DNA from: an uncultured Rikenella sp.
GTDB taxonomy: Bacteria; Bacteroidota; Bacteroidia; Bacteroidales; Rikenellaceae
Length of the DNA stretch: 6,722 nucleotides
Assembly (NCBI RefSeq): GCF_910577125.1
Contig: NZ_CAJTMN010000103.1
Coordinates: forward strand, 1 to 6,722
Reading direction: 5' to 3'
Shown: positions 1 to 6,305 of the stretch, one piece after another
Position numbering within the stretch: the stretch's first letter is position 1
Layout: each line of letters opens with the position of its first letter
Made by a program: the position numbers and the translations under genes
Notes under the pieces: model-generated
What the model saw: only the letters and a program-made list of their open reading frames with translations
What the model was told of the DNA's origin: nothing
Database searches by the model: none

Positions 1-26
1 AGCGTAGCTAACTAAAAGTCTTTTGG

Positions 27-50
27 GTACCTTTTCTTCAGAAAAGGTAC
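27..50 (-). terminator. Hairpin downstream of rpe, possible terminator
   Basis: A perfect 10-bp inverted repeat, GTACCTTTTC (27-36) and GAAAAGGTAC (41-50), with the 4-base loop TTCA. On the minus strand it begins 46 bases after the rpe stop codon, so it is well placed to end that transcript. The bases after it on the minus strand (CCCAAAAGACTTTTAG) contain only a short T run, so it is not a textbook intrinsic terminator. It could work in both directions or be an RNA-stabilising 3' hairpin. The remaining bases of 1-96 show nothing else I can support. Confidence 0.5.
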
Positions 51-96
51 GGTTCGGTACTGTAACCAAAAATTGTGCTTGCAACAACTACGGTGA

Positions 97-747
97 TTAT
101 GCTTCGATCAGCTGTTGGATGGCCGCCACCGGATCCGGCGCACCGAAGACCGCGTTTCCCGCCACCAGCACATCCGCCCCCGCCGCGAACAGCTGGGCCG
201 CATTGTCCGTGTTCACTCCCCCGTCCACCTGGATCAGCGCCGGGCTGTTTTTTCTCAGGAGCAGGTCTTTCGTCCGGCTGATCTTGTCCAGCGCCGAAGC
301 GATGAACCGCTGTCCGCCGAAGCCCGGATTGACGCTCATGATCAGGATCATGTCCGCCATTTCGGCCACCTCCTCCACCGCGCACACCGGCGTGTGCGGA
401 TTGAGCGCCACCCCCGCCCGCATCCCCGCGTCGCGGATGGCCTGCAGCGTCCGGTGCAGATGCGTCGAAGCCTCGACATGCACCGTCAGGTAGTCCGCCC
501 CCGCCGCTCGGAAATCGGCCACGTAGCGTTCCGGCTGCACGATCATCAGGTGGACGTCGAGCGTCTTGTCCGTAGCCTTCCTCAACGCCTTGACGACAGG
601 CAGCCCGAAGCTGATGTTCGGCACGAACACGCCGTCCATCACGTCGAGGTGGAACCACTCGGCGCGGCTGCGGTTTACGGTTTCGGCCGCGTCGCCCAGG
701 CGCAGGAAGTCGGCCGACAGAAACGAAGGAGATATAATGCGAGGCAT
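97..747 (-). CDS. rpe: Ribulose-phosphate 3-epimerase
   Basis: A 216-residue cytoplasmic TIM-barrel enzyme that interconverts D-ribulose 5-phosphate and D-xylulose 5-phosphate in the non-oxidative pentose phosphate pathway. The length is normal for the family. Signatures in order: SPSFLSADF near the N-terminus; FHLDVMDG with metal and catalytic residues H33 and D35; DVHLMI with H66; VNPGFGGQ at 139-146; QVDGG with D175; and AGNAVFG near 196, part of the phosphate-binding face. The four metal-ligand positions expected for the family (H33, D35, H66, D175) are all present. The start is placed at MPRIISPS (747) because family members begin there. The open frame runs further upstream to 1002, but that part is proline- and serine-rich, lies antisense to the lipoprotein gene and crosses the putative promoter. 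There is no clear Shine-Dalgarno sequence, as is usual in Bacteroidota. The gene is divergent from the lipoprotein gene. Confidence 0.97.
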   Translation of the reverse strand: MPRIISPSFLSADFLRLGDAAETVNRSRAEWFHLDVMDGVFVPNISFGLPVVKALRKATDKTLDVHLMIVQPERYVADFRAAGADYLTVHVEASTHLHRTLQAIRDAGMRAGVALNPHTPVCAVEEVAEMADMILIMSVNPGFGGQRFIASALDKISRTKDLLLRKNSPALIQVDGGVNTDNAAQLFAAGADVLVAGNAVFGAPDPVAAIQQLIEA

Positions 748-782
748 TTGCTTAAAAAATACAGTCGAATGAATGCGAAAAG

Positions 783-790
783 CAAAGGTA
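783..790 (-). promoter_or_regulatory. Putative rpe -7 promoter element (TACCTTTG)
   Basis: The minus strand reads TACCTTTG, an exact match to the Bacteroidota -7 consensus TAnnTTTG, 35 bases upstream of the rpe start. I do not see a convincing TTTG-type -33 element at the right spacing, so the call rests on the -7 match and the location. Confidence 0.55.
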
Positions 791-803
791 CGATTAATTT
801 GTG

Positions 804-811
804 TAAATTTG
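804..811 (+). promoter_or_regulatory. Putative lipoprotein-recQ -7 promoter element (TAAATTTG)
   Basis: TAAATTTG matches the Bacteroidota -7 consensus TAnnTTTG and ends 24 bases before the ATG at 836. It lies downstream of the earlier in-frame ATG at 773, which supports 836 as the true start. It is only 13 bases from the divergent rpe element, so the two upstream promoter regions must overlap. No clear -33 element is visible. Confidence 0.5.
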
Positions 812-835
812 TTTGACGGCAGATCCTGGATCTTT

Positions 836-2530
836 ATGAAAGGTGGTAGACATAGGATAGTTGGCTGGGGTTTGATTTTCGCCCTGTTTTTGCTGGCCGG
901 TTGCGAGTCGGAGGATGATCCGTGGAGCATTTGGGGAACCGGCGGAGGCGGTGGGGGGCGGCCCGAAGCGCCGCTGAAGGCCGATATTCGGGTGGTGGTC
1001 ACTCGGAAAGAGAGGAAGAAGGTCGAGGTGCTGCTGATTCCGGGTCGGACGATGCCGGCGGGGAGGTATCGGCTGGGGGTTTGTTATCTGTGCGATGTGG
1101 ATCCGTCTCGGCGGTTGCCGGAATTTGGGGACTATGAGGGGGTGGGCGATCCGAATCGGGAGAATCGTTATACCGTTTATTGTTCTTCGACGGAGACGCT
1201 GGTCGTCGTCCGGGCTTTTGCCCGAACTTCGGATGGGAAGACGTATTATGGGGATTACGTGCAGGTTTTTCCGGGAGTGGAGGGCGGGGCGTGGGCTGTG
1301 CCGGCGAAGCCGCAGTGGGAGCTGGAGGAGGACGGGTCGACCGTGAGGATCGAATCGTCGGTCTCGGGCGAGGTGACCGGGACGATCAAAAAGCGGGGCT
1401 TTTGTTTGGGGAGACCGGGCACGACGCCGGAGAAGTCGACCGCTCGGTTTCCGGTGGAAGAACCGTTTCAGATTCGGATCGATACCCTCAGACGAGGGAT
1501 ACAGTATGCCGTATGGGCCTATCTGGAGGACGATTTGGGGATTCGGTACAGCGACTCGACCCAGGTTCGGATCGTGGTTCCGGAGTGGCTGCCCGAGGTG
1601 GAGACCGCCGGAGGAGCGACCGTTTGGGTTCGGCAGATAACGGCCGGCGGGCGGGTGACGGAGACGCACGGCGGGCAGGTGCTCGGGGCGGGGATCGAGT
1701 GGCGCGAGGCGGAGGAGGATTTCAAAAGCGACGTTACGTCGTGGCGGACGGTGAAACCGGCGGCGGACGGGACGTTTTCGATGACGCGGACGGTGGGTCG
1801 GGCAGGGATGTGGTATTACCGGGCCTTCGCCACGACCGAGTACGGAACGGGGTACGGCGAGGTGCGGTCGGTGGAGGTGCCGCCGTACGACCGGTATCTG
1901 CCTGTGGTGCGGACGGACGAGAAGCCGGTGAGCTATACGGCCGCTACGGCGATCGTTTCGGGCGAAGTGCTTTCGGACGGCGGGGTGGGAATCACCGAAC
2001 GGGGATTCTGTCATAGTCCTTTTTCCGATCCGAAGGTGGAGAACTCGCCGGTGCGGGTGAGCGGCACGACCGGGCGGATGACGGCGCGGATCGAGGGGCT
2101 GCCGATGGACAAGACCTATTATTATCGGGCTTATGCCCGGAATGCGGCCGGGACGACTTATGGCGAGGTGCGGAGCATCCGGATTCCGTCGAAAGAGTTC
2201 CAGGTGGAGTTCCGCGACCTCGAAGCGCAGGTGGCTGCCGACGGATCGGTTACCTTCCGGGTGCGGGTGGCCGACGCTCGGGGGCAGAAGTTCCGCGAGC
2301 GGGGATTTTGTTGGGATGACGCGGGGTATGGAACGCCGGACGTTTCGGACAACAAACAGAAAACCGGGTCGTCGTCCGGTTCGTCGTACGAGGTGAAGGT
2401 CCGCGCGTACGAGCTCCGCAAAGGAGTGAAATATCGGGTGCGGGCCTATGTGATTGCGGAAGACGGGACGGTTTGGTACAGCAGCGCTTGGGTGTCCGAC
2501 GCCGTGTACTTCACCGTGCCGGAAAAGTAA
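836..2530 (+). CDS. Predicted surface lipoprotein with tandem Fn3-like modules
   Basis: A 564-residue protein of unknown specific function. The start at 836 gives a lipoprotein signal peptide: basic MKGGRHR, a hydrophobic core, then lipobox LAGC with C23 as the acylated residue. An in-frame ATG at 773 would add 21 residues that spoil this signal. E24-D28 (ESEDD) right after the cysteine resembles the acidic lipoprotein export signal of Bacteroidota, so outer-membrane surface display is inferred. A glycine-rich linker follows (35-41). The rest reads as about five diverged modules of 90-100 residues (roughly 45-147, 157-247, 253-349, 355-451, 454-562). Recurring motifs are RGFC (187-190, 389-392, 489-492), YYRAFATTEYGTGYGEV (327-343), YYRAYARNAAGTTYGEV (429-445) and YRVRAY (533-538). 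This pattern resembles bacterial fibronectin type III repeats. No catalytic domain is visible. A binding or adhesive role is plausible but unproven. recQ follows after 6 bases. Confidence 0.85.
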   Translation: MKGGRHRIVGWGLIFALFLLAGCESEDDPWSIWGTGGGGGGRPEAPLKADIRVVVTRKERKKVEVLLIPGRTMPAGRYRLGVCYLCDVDPSRRLPEFGDYEGVGDPNRENRYTVYCSSTETLVVVRAFARTSDGKTYYGDYVQVFPGVEGGAWAVPAKPQWELEEDGSTVRIESSVSGEVTGTIKKRGFCLGRPGTTPEKSTARFPVEEPFQIRIDTLRRGIQYAVWAYLEDDLGIRYSDSTQVRIVVPEWLPEVETAGGATVWVRQITAGGRVTETHGGQVLGAGIEWREAEEDFKSDVTSWRTVKPAADGTFSMTRTVGRAGMWYYRAFATTEYGTGYGEVRSVEVPPYDRYLPVVRTDEKPVSYTAATAIVSGEVLSDGGVGITERGFCHSPFSDPKVENSPVRVSGTTGRMTARIEGLPMDKTYYYRAYARNAAGTTYGEVRSIRIPSKEFQVEFRDLEAQVAADGSVTFRVRVADARGQKFRERGFCWDDAGYGTPDVSDNKQKTGSSSGSSYEVKVRAYELRKGVKYRVRAYVIAEDGTVWYSSAWVSDAVYFTVPEK

Positions 2531-2536
2531 CCGACA

Positions 2537-4462
2537 ATGATGGCGGATATTCAGCAGATACTCGAAAAATACTGGGGTTACCGGACATTCCGCCCCCTTC
2601 AGCGCGAGATTATCGAGTCGGTGCTCGCCGGACGCGATACGGTCGCCCTGTTGCCCACCGGAGGCGGTAAGTCCCTGACCTATCAGGTGCCTGCGCTGGC
2701 GCTGCCCGGGGTGACCATTGTGATCACGCCTCTGATCGCCCTGATGAAAGACCAGGTCGATGCCCTTCGGCGGCGCGGCGTGCGGGCCGTGGCGATCCAC
2801 TCGGCCATGTCGGCCCGCGAGATCGACATCGCGCTGGACAACTGCGTGTATGGCGATGTGAAACTGCTCTATATCGCTCCCGAACGGATCGAGACCCGGA
2901 TTTTTCATACCCGTGTGCGCAAGATGGAGGTGGCGCTGGTGGCGGTGGACGAGGCGCACTGTATTTCGGAGTGGGGGTATGATTTCCGACCCTCTTACCT
3001 GCGGATCGCCCGCCTGCGGGAGTGGCTGCCCGGCGTGCCGTTTCTGGCCGTCACCGCCACAGCGACGGCGCTGGTGCTGGAGGATATCCGGCGGCATTTG
3101 GAGCTGGACGATCCGGCGGTGTTCCGGGGCTCGTTCGCGCGGCCGAACATTCGGTTCGTGGTGCGCAACAGCGAGAACAAGATCGACCAGATGTTGCGTG
3201 TGATCCGGCGGGTCGAGGGCTCCGGCATCGTTTATGCCCGTACGCGGAAAGCCACCGAAGAGATCGCGGCGGTGCTGACCGGCGAAGGGATTGCGTCCGA
3301 TTTCTACCATGCCGGTCTGGGGTTCCGGCTGCGGGCCGCCAAACAGGAGGCGTGGCTGCGGGGCGAGGTGCGGGTGATCGTGGCCACCAATGCTTTCGGG
3401 ATGGGGATCGACAAACCGGATGTGCGGTTCGTGATCCACGAACGGATGCCCGACTCGCTGGAGGCTTACTATCAGGAGGCCGGCCGGGCCGGTCGGGACG
3501 GCCGGACTTCTTACGCCGTGCTGCTCTACAACGGGATGGACACGACGGCGGCGCGGCGGCGCATCGAGACGGCCTATCCGCCGCTGGAGACGGTGCGCAA
3601 GGTCTACGAAGCGATTTTCAACCACTTGCAGGTCACGATAGGCGGGGGACGGGAGGCGGTGTTCGATTTCGACCTTCAGGAATTCTCGACGCGCTTCAAA
3701 CTCTTTCCCCTGACGGTTTTCAATTCGATTAAGTTGCTGGAGCTGAACGGATACATGACGCTGACGGATGTGCTGGACAATCCGACCCGGATCATGTTCC
3801 GCATGTCGCGCGAGGAGCTCTACAAATTGCGGGTCGACCGGACGGAGCTGGACAGCTTCTTGCAGATTCTGCTGCGGCTCTACACGGGGTTGTTCACCGA
3901 GTTCGTGGCGGTGGACGAGGCCTATCTGGCCCGGATGTCGGGGTACACGGAGGTGCGGGTCAAGGAGTTGCTCTACCAGCTTTCGGTGATGCGGGTGATC
4001 CGTTACATCCCCCGGCGGAGCTCGCCGCTGCTGATCTTGCACGAGGAGCGGCTGCCGGTCGGGGATGTGGCGATCGCTCCGGCTACCTATCACTGGCGTC
4101 GGGAGATGGAGGAGTTGCGGGGTGCGGCGATGGCCGAATATGCCGAGAACGATTCGCAGTGTCGGAGCGTGCTGTTGAGGGAGTATTTCGACGAGCCACA
4201 TCCGGAACCGTGCGGCGTTTGTGACGTCTGTTTGTCGCGTCGTGCGGATGAGATGTTTCGGGCGAGCGATGCTTTCGGACGGATCGAGGCGGACATCGTG
4301 CGGGTGTTGAAAACGGTTCCGCCCGGCAGATCGATGACTCTGCGTGCTTTGCTGGCCGCAGTGGAGGGTCGTCCGACGATGGTTTTGACGATGTTGCGCC
4401 GGTTGTTGGCAGCGGGGCGGGTGTGCCAGCTGAGCGACGGCGGGATGATGTTGAGCGAGTAG
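2537..4462 (+). CDS. recQ: RecQ-family ATP-dependent DNA helicase
   Basis: A 641-residue superfamily 2, 3'-5' DNA helicase expected to unwind recombination and replication intermediates. Motifs in order: motif 0 (YWGYRTFRPLQ, Q22); Walker A PTGGGKS with K45; ITPLIALMKDQV (63-74); DEAH at 138-141 followed by the aromatic-rich loop CISEWGYDFRP; TATAT near 173-177; the motif IV region GIVYARTRKAT (230-240); motif V VATNAFGMGIDKPDVRFV (282-299); and motif VI YYQEAGRAGRDG (311-322) with R317 and R320. Zinc-site cysteines are C542, C559, C562 and C565. About 220 residues separate motif VI from C542, far more than in E. coli RecQ, whose first zinc cysteine is C380. I see no HRDC domain; the C-terminal ~75 residues look like a small helical or winged-helix region. 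From memory, this layout is common in Bacteroidota RecQ proteins. The gene starts 6 bases after the lipoprotein stop, with no visible promoter of its own, so co-transcription is likely. ATG at 2540 is an alternative start. Confidence 0.95.
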   Translation: MMADIQQILEKYWGYRTFRPLQREIIESVLAGRDTVALLPTGGGKSLTYQVPALALPGVTIVITPLIALMKDQVDALRRRGVRAVAIHSAMSAREIDIALDNCVYGDVKLLYIAPERIETRIFHTRVRKMEVALVAVDEAHCISEWGYDFRPSYLRIARLREWLPGVPFLAVTATATALVLEDIRRHLELDDPAVFRGSFARPNIRFVVRNSENKIDQMLRVIRRVEGSGIVYARTRKATEEIAAVLTGEGIASDFYHAGLGFRLRAAKQEAWLRGEVRVIVATNAFGMGIDKPDVRFVIHERMPDSLEAYYQEAGRAGRDGRTSYAVLLYNGMDTTAARRRIETAYPPLETVRKVYEAIFNHLQVTIGGGREAVFDFDLQEFSTRFKLFPLTVFNSIKLLELNGYMTLTDVLDNPTRIMFRMSREELYKLRVDRTELDSFLQILLRLYTGLFTEFVAVDEAYLARMSGYTEVRVKELLYQLSVMRVIRYIPRRSSPLLILHEERLPVGDVAIAPATYHWRREMEELRGAAMAEYAENDSQCRSVLLREYFDEPHPEPCGVCDVCLSRRADEMFRASDAFGRIEADIVRVLKTVPPGRSMTLRALLAAVEGRPTMVLTMLRRLLAAGRVCQLSDGGMMLSE

Positions 4463-4515
4463 ACCCCGTGGCCTATCCAGAGAACGGGGCGAAGAATTGG
4501 GCTGAGCTGAAAAGT

Positions 4516-4534
4516 GGAAATGCGGAGCATTTCC
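4516..4534 (+). other. Hairpin 1 of copy A
   Basis: GGAAATGC (4516-4523) pairs perfectly with GCATTTCC (4527-4534) around the 3-base loop GGA. It is the first strong hairpin after recQ and could stop transcription or protect the 3' end, though no T tract follows. A weaker inverted repeat, CCCCGT (4464-4469) with ACGGGG (4484-4489), lies just before it. Hairpins with different stem sequences sit at the matching position in copies B and C. Confidence 0.7.
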
Positions 4535-4588
4535 CGTCCACGGGACGTGGGGCCCGCGCGGCCCGAGCGCAGTACCCTCAAACTAAGC

Positions 4589-4664
4589 CCGCGCGCCACG
4601 CCTTAAGAGGAAAATCATTCAAAAGCGAGTTACGCTTTTGAATAAGATTTTCCAAGGCGCGCGG
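4589..4664 (+). other. Hairpin 2 of copy A, long composite stem
   Basis: The inner stem pairs GGAAAATC with GATTTTCC and ATTCAAAAGCG with CGCTTTTGAAT: 19 pairs with a 2-base AA bulge (4644-4645) and the 5-base loop AGTTA (4628-4632). The stem extends outward: CCTT (4601-4604) pairs with AAGG (4654-4657), and CCGCGCG (4589-4595) with CGCGCGG (4658-4664), with small internal loops on the 5' side. Pairing this long is very unlikely by chance, and equivalent hairpins with other stem sequences occur in copies B and C. Confidence 0.85.
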
Positions 4665-4735
4665 AAAATGAAGTGGCGGAGCGACAGCGGAGCCGCAGTG
4701 AGTCGGACACGGGGCAATGCTTTGGGCTGAGATTG

Positions 4736-4948
4736 TTCTTCTGGCGCGAAACCGCAAACGGTTTTCGCGCCGCGTTGGGCCGAGTAGAGGGCGGAGAAAC
4801 GGGCCGAACTGTCGCCACGTTTTGCTCTTAGCTCTTGCGGTTCGCAGAATCGCCGGTCTTGTCGCCCAAGCCGCGTAGCGGCTTCGGGGGGATGGGCGAC
4901 AGGCCGAATGGGGAGGCGGATTAGGCGGAGAGTTGGACTGCTGTTGGC
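4736..4948 (+). other. Extra segment of copy A with two further hairpins
   Basis: This stretch of about 200 bases has no counterpart in copy B. It holds the hairpin GGCGCGAAACCG (4743-4754) with CGGTTTTCGCGCC (4759-4771), loop CAAA and one bulged base. A second, nested hairpin pairs GTCGCCC (4861-4867) with GGGCGAC (4894-4900) and AAGCCGC (4868-4874) with GCGGCTT (4878-4884) around a GTA loop. No gene is convincing here. A 62-residue plus-strand frame starting at 4908 begins with a signal-peptide-like stretch, but I judge it to be chance. Confidence 0.6.
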
Positions 4949-5093
4949 TGTGGGTTGGGCGGGGATTGTCGGGTCGGAGCCAGCGTGGGCCCAACGAGCT
5001 TTGCGAAGTTGCGCCCTACGCCTGGGGTGGCTCCGGCCCGCGCGACCTTGCGGGTCGCAGGGGTTCGACCTTGTTCTTGTCCGTGGTCTTGGT

Positions 5094-5280
5094 CGCGCGC
5101 CTTGGGAAATCTTGTTTCAGTCGCCCGCAGGAATTTTATCTCGATTTTGCTCACCGCAAAACGAGTGAAATTCCTCTTTAAGCGGGGCGGGCGACTGTCG
5201 AGCTTCGAGCCGGACGGAACTGCCCTGCGCGGGCGGCGTCCGGGTGACCCCGGCGGGACGGAGCGATGCTTGCGCATCGC
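5094..5280 (-). repeat. Structured repeat element, copy C (inverted, diverged)
   Basis: Read on the minus strand, this has the same order of parts as copies A and B. Hairpin 1 comes first: GCGATGC, loop GCAA, GCATCGC (5280-5263). A CCGTCCCGCCGGGG-like core follows. TCGAAGCTCGAC (minus strand, within 5198-5215) matches the spacer of copy B, and CGCTTAAAGAGG (5184-5173) resembles CGCCTTAAGAGG. Hairpin 2 has an 11-bp perfect outer stem (5118-5128 with 5187-5197), AGGAATTT (5129-5136) with AAATTCCT (5168-5175), and an inner stem around a 5-base loop (5151-5155). It ends with GATTTCCCAAGGCGCGCG (5111-5094), 17 of 18 bases identical to copy A at 4646-4663. The copy starts 22 bases after the stop of the FISUMP-like remnant and faces copy A head to head. 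The bases between A and C (5042-5093) hold only a small hairpin, GCGACC (5042-5047) with GGTCGC (5053-5058). Confidence 0.7.
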
Positions 5281-5302
5281 TAAGGCCGTGTCTGCCCTCT
5301 GT

Positions 5303-5491
5303 TTATTCCGAGAGGCAACGCAACGGAAGACCGAAGGCACGGCCATGTGCGGCGGCACACGAATTATGTCCCCCTGTACTCGCAAAAAGAAATATCCCAT
5401 AGATGCCGCTGACCGAGGCAGAATAGCAGCAGCCGTAATCACCGACGCTCCTCGGCACCCCGTCTGCGTTGTAGCGGTAGCCCGGGGCGGG
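5303..5491 (-). pseudogene. C-terminal remnant of a FISUMP / fimbrillin-like domain protein
   Basis: The last 62 codons of a minus-strand open frame read PAPGYRYNADGVP, then SVGDYGCCYSASVSG, and end RAFGLPLRCLSE before a TAA stop. From memory this matches the end of the Bacteroidota 'Fibrobacter succinogenes major paralogous domain' and related fimbrillin-like lipoproteins: GYR...DG, then YGYYWSSSVSG, then RA(F/Y)GFPVRCL, then the stop. The usual W of the WSSS motif is Y here. No more than this is present. Upstream of the PAPGYR segment the frame runs into the pssA promoter and antisense of pssA, so the remainder of the gene is missing. The family is recognised from motif similarity only. It is probably a decayed fragment left after rearrangement and unlikely to be translated. 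Confidence 0.7.
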
Positions 5492-5513
5492 GGAGGATGA
5501 AAAGAATATTGTG

Positions 5514-5521
5514 TACATTTG
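5514..5521 (+). promoter_or_regulatory. Putative pssA -7 promoter element (TACATTTG)
   Basis: TACATTTG matches the Bacteroidota -7 consensus TAnnTTTG and ends 39 bases before the pssA ATG. The sequence between is gene-free. A clear -33 element is not visible. The preceding gene remnant is on the opposite strand, so pssA needs its own promoter, which strengthens the call. Confidence 0.6.
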
Positions 5522-5560
5522 CCTCCGATTCGGGCCACCCTTCCCGACCCCTGAAAACGT

Positions 5561-6286
5561 ATGAAAAGAATCATAGCATTCATTCCTAATCTCTTGACAC
5601 TGTGCAATCTGCTTTCGGGTTGCGCGGCGATCTCCGTGTTGTTTTTCAAACAGGATTTCCAACTGGCGTTCTGGTTGGTGATCGCCGCCGCCGTGTTCGA
5701 TTTCTGCGACGGAGCGGTCGCCCGATTGCTCCGCGTCAGCTCGCCGATCGGCAAGGAGCTCGATTCGCTGGCCGATATGGTCAGTTTCGGACTCGTTCCG
5801 GCATCGGTTGTTTATATGTTGCTGTGGCTGACGCGATTTGTGTGGGAAGGGACGCAGTGGTTGCCTTATGTCGGGTTCCTGATTGCGGCGTGCTCGGCAT
5901 TGCGGCTGGCCAAGTTCAATATCGACGAACGGCAGCACGAAGAGTTTCGGGGCTTGCCGACACCGGCGTGCGCACTCTTTTTCGTTTCGCTCTCCATGAT
6001 GGTGGCACAGGTGTGGTGGGTGGCTCATCCGGTGATGCTCATCGGATTGACCGTGATTTTTTCGGCTTTGCTGGTGTGCGATATACCGATGTTTTCGTTG
6101 AAATTCAAAACGTTGGGGTGGAATGGGAATGAACTCAGATACGTTTTTCTGATATTTTCCGTTTTATTGATTGCTGTTCTGCGTTTGGCGGCTCCGGCGG
6201 TGATTATTGCGGCTTATATTTTGGTTTCGACCGTTCGTTCGATCGTTTTGCGGAGATGTGCAATCGGTTGTAAATCTGTGGAATAA
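5561..6286 (+). CDS. pssA: CDP-diacylglycerol-serine O-phosphatidyltransferase (phosphatidylserine synthase)
   Basis: A 241-residue integral membrane enzyme that transfers phosphatidyl from CDP-diacylglycerol to L-serine, giving phosphatidylserine and CMP. This is the first committed step to phosphatidylethanolamine. The CDP-alcohol phosphotransferase signature is complete: D47, D50, G51, A54, R55, G64, D68 and D72. The aspartates bind the metal ions and CDP. IPNLLTLCNLLSGC at the N-terminus and RLAKFN followed by FRGLPTPA (about 115-136) are typical of the membrane-bound phosphatidylserine synthase subgroup, not of phosphatidylglycerophosphate synthases. About six to seven hydrophobic helices span the chain, and the C-terminal tail is basic. 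ATG at 5561 gives the expected N-terminus. The usual partner, phosphatidylserine decarboxylase (psd), is not in this window; the gene stands alone behind its own promoter. Confidence 0.95.
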   Translation: MKRIIAFIPNLLTLCNLLSGCAAISVLFFKQDFQLAFWLVIAAAVFDFCDGAVARLLRVSSPIGKELDSLADMVSFGLVPASVVYMLLWLTRFVWEGTQWLPYVGFLIAACSALRLAKFNIDERQHEEFRGLPTPACALFFVSLSMMVAQVWWVAHPVMLIGLTVIFSALLVCDIPMFSLKFKTLGWNGNELRYVFLIFSVLLIAVLRLAAPAVIIAAYILVSTVRSIVLRRCAIGCKSVE

Positions 6287-6305
6287 GGATTTTTGGGAAT
6301 TTTTG

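Larger units (their letters stand above)
4516..5041 (+). repeat. Structured repeat element, copy A (downstream of recQ)
   Basis: A non-coding, hairpin-rich element starting 53 bases after the recQ stop. Its order of parts matches copy B at 6395-6722. Hairpin 1 (4516-4534) comes first. Next is a 24-base block (4533-4556) identical to 6412-6435. About 35 variable bases follow, then GCGCGCCACGCCTTAAGAGG (4591-4610), which differs from copy B by one inserted G. Hairpin 2 (4589-4664) is next, then a GGCGGAGCGACAGCGG-like stretch that aligns with copy B. A tail at 4949-5041 aligns with 6627-6722 and ends in 18 identical bases (5024-5041). Copy A has about 200 extra bases in the middle, with two further hairpins. 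Short open frames in here are not conserved in copy B, so I regard it as non-coding. Function is unknown. Candidates are a 3'-UTR or terminator structure, a REP- or MITE-like repeat, or a non-coding RNA. Confidence 0.8.

Noticed and set aside
773..835. Earlier start for the lipoprotein at 773
   Set aside because: It would put 21 residues ahead of a clear lipoprotein signal peptide and lies upstream of the -7 element at 804-811.
748..1002. N-terminal extension of rpe to the ATG at 1002
   Set aside because: The extra 85 residues are low-complexity, antisense to the lipoprotein gene and span the promoter region; family members begin at MPRIISPS.
794..4201. A 1135-codon open frame on the minus strand
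   Set aside because: It is fully antisense to the lipoprotein gene and recQ, is rich in Arg, His and Pro with no recognisable domain, and is explained by high GC content and codon bias.
4588..4664. Integron attC-like site (CCTTAAGAGG beside a long imperfect hairpin; GTTGGGC and GCCCAAC heptamers nearby)
   Set aside because: The heptamers are not placed at the ends of hairpin 2 as attC core sites would be, and there is no integrase or cassette arrangement in the window.
4578..4994. A 138-residue minus-strand frame across copy A
   Set aside because: Pro/Arg/Ser-rich, runs through strong hairpins, and has no counterpart in copy B.
4908..5168. An 86-residue frame starting with a signal-peptide-like sequence (MGRRIRRRVGLLLAVGWAG)
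   Set aside because: It lies inside repeat copy A and runs towards C; the matching part of copy B does not keep the frame, so the signal peptide look is probably chance in GC-rich DNA.
4463..5560. CRISPR array, tRNA or rRNA in the gene-poor stretch
   Set aside because: Repeats are not regularly spaced, and I see no cloverleaf or conserved rRNA sequence.
5498..6028. Upstream part of the minus-strand frame that includes the FISUMP-like remnant
   Set aside because: Beyond about 5491 the frame is antisense to the pssA promoter and pssA itself and loses any resemblance to the family.
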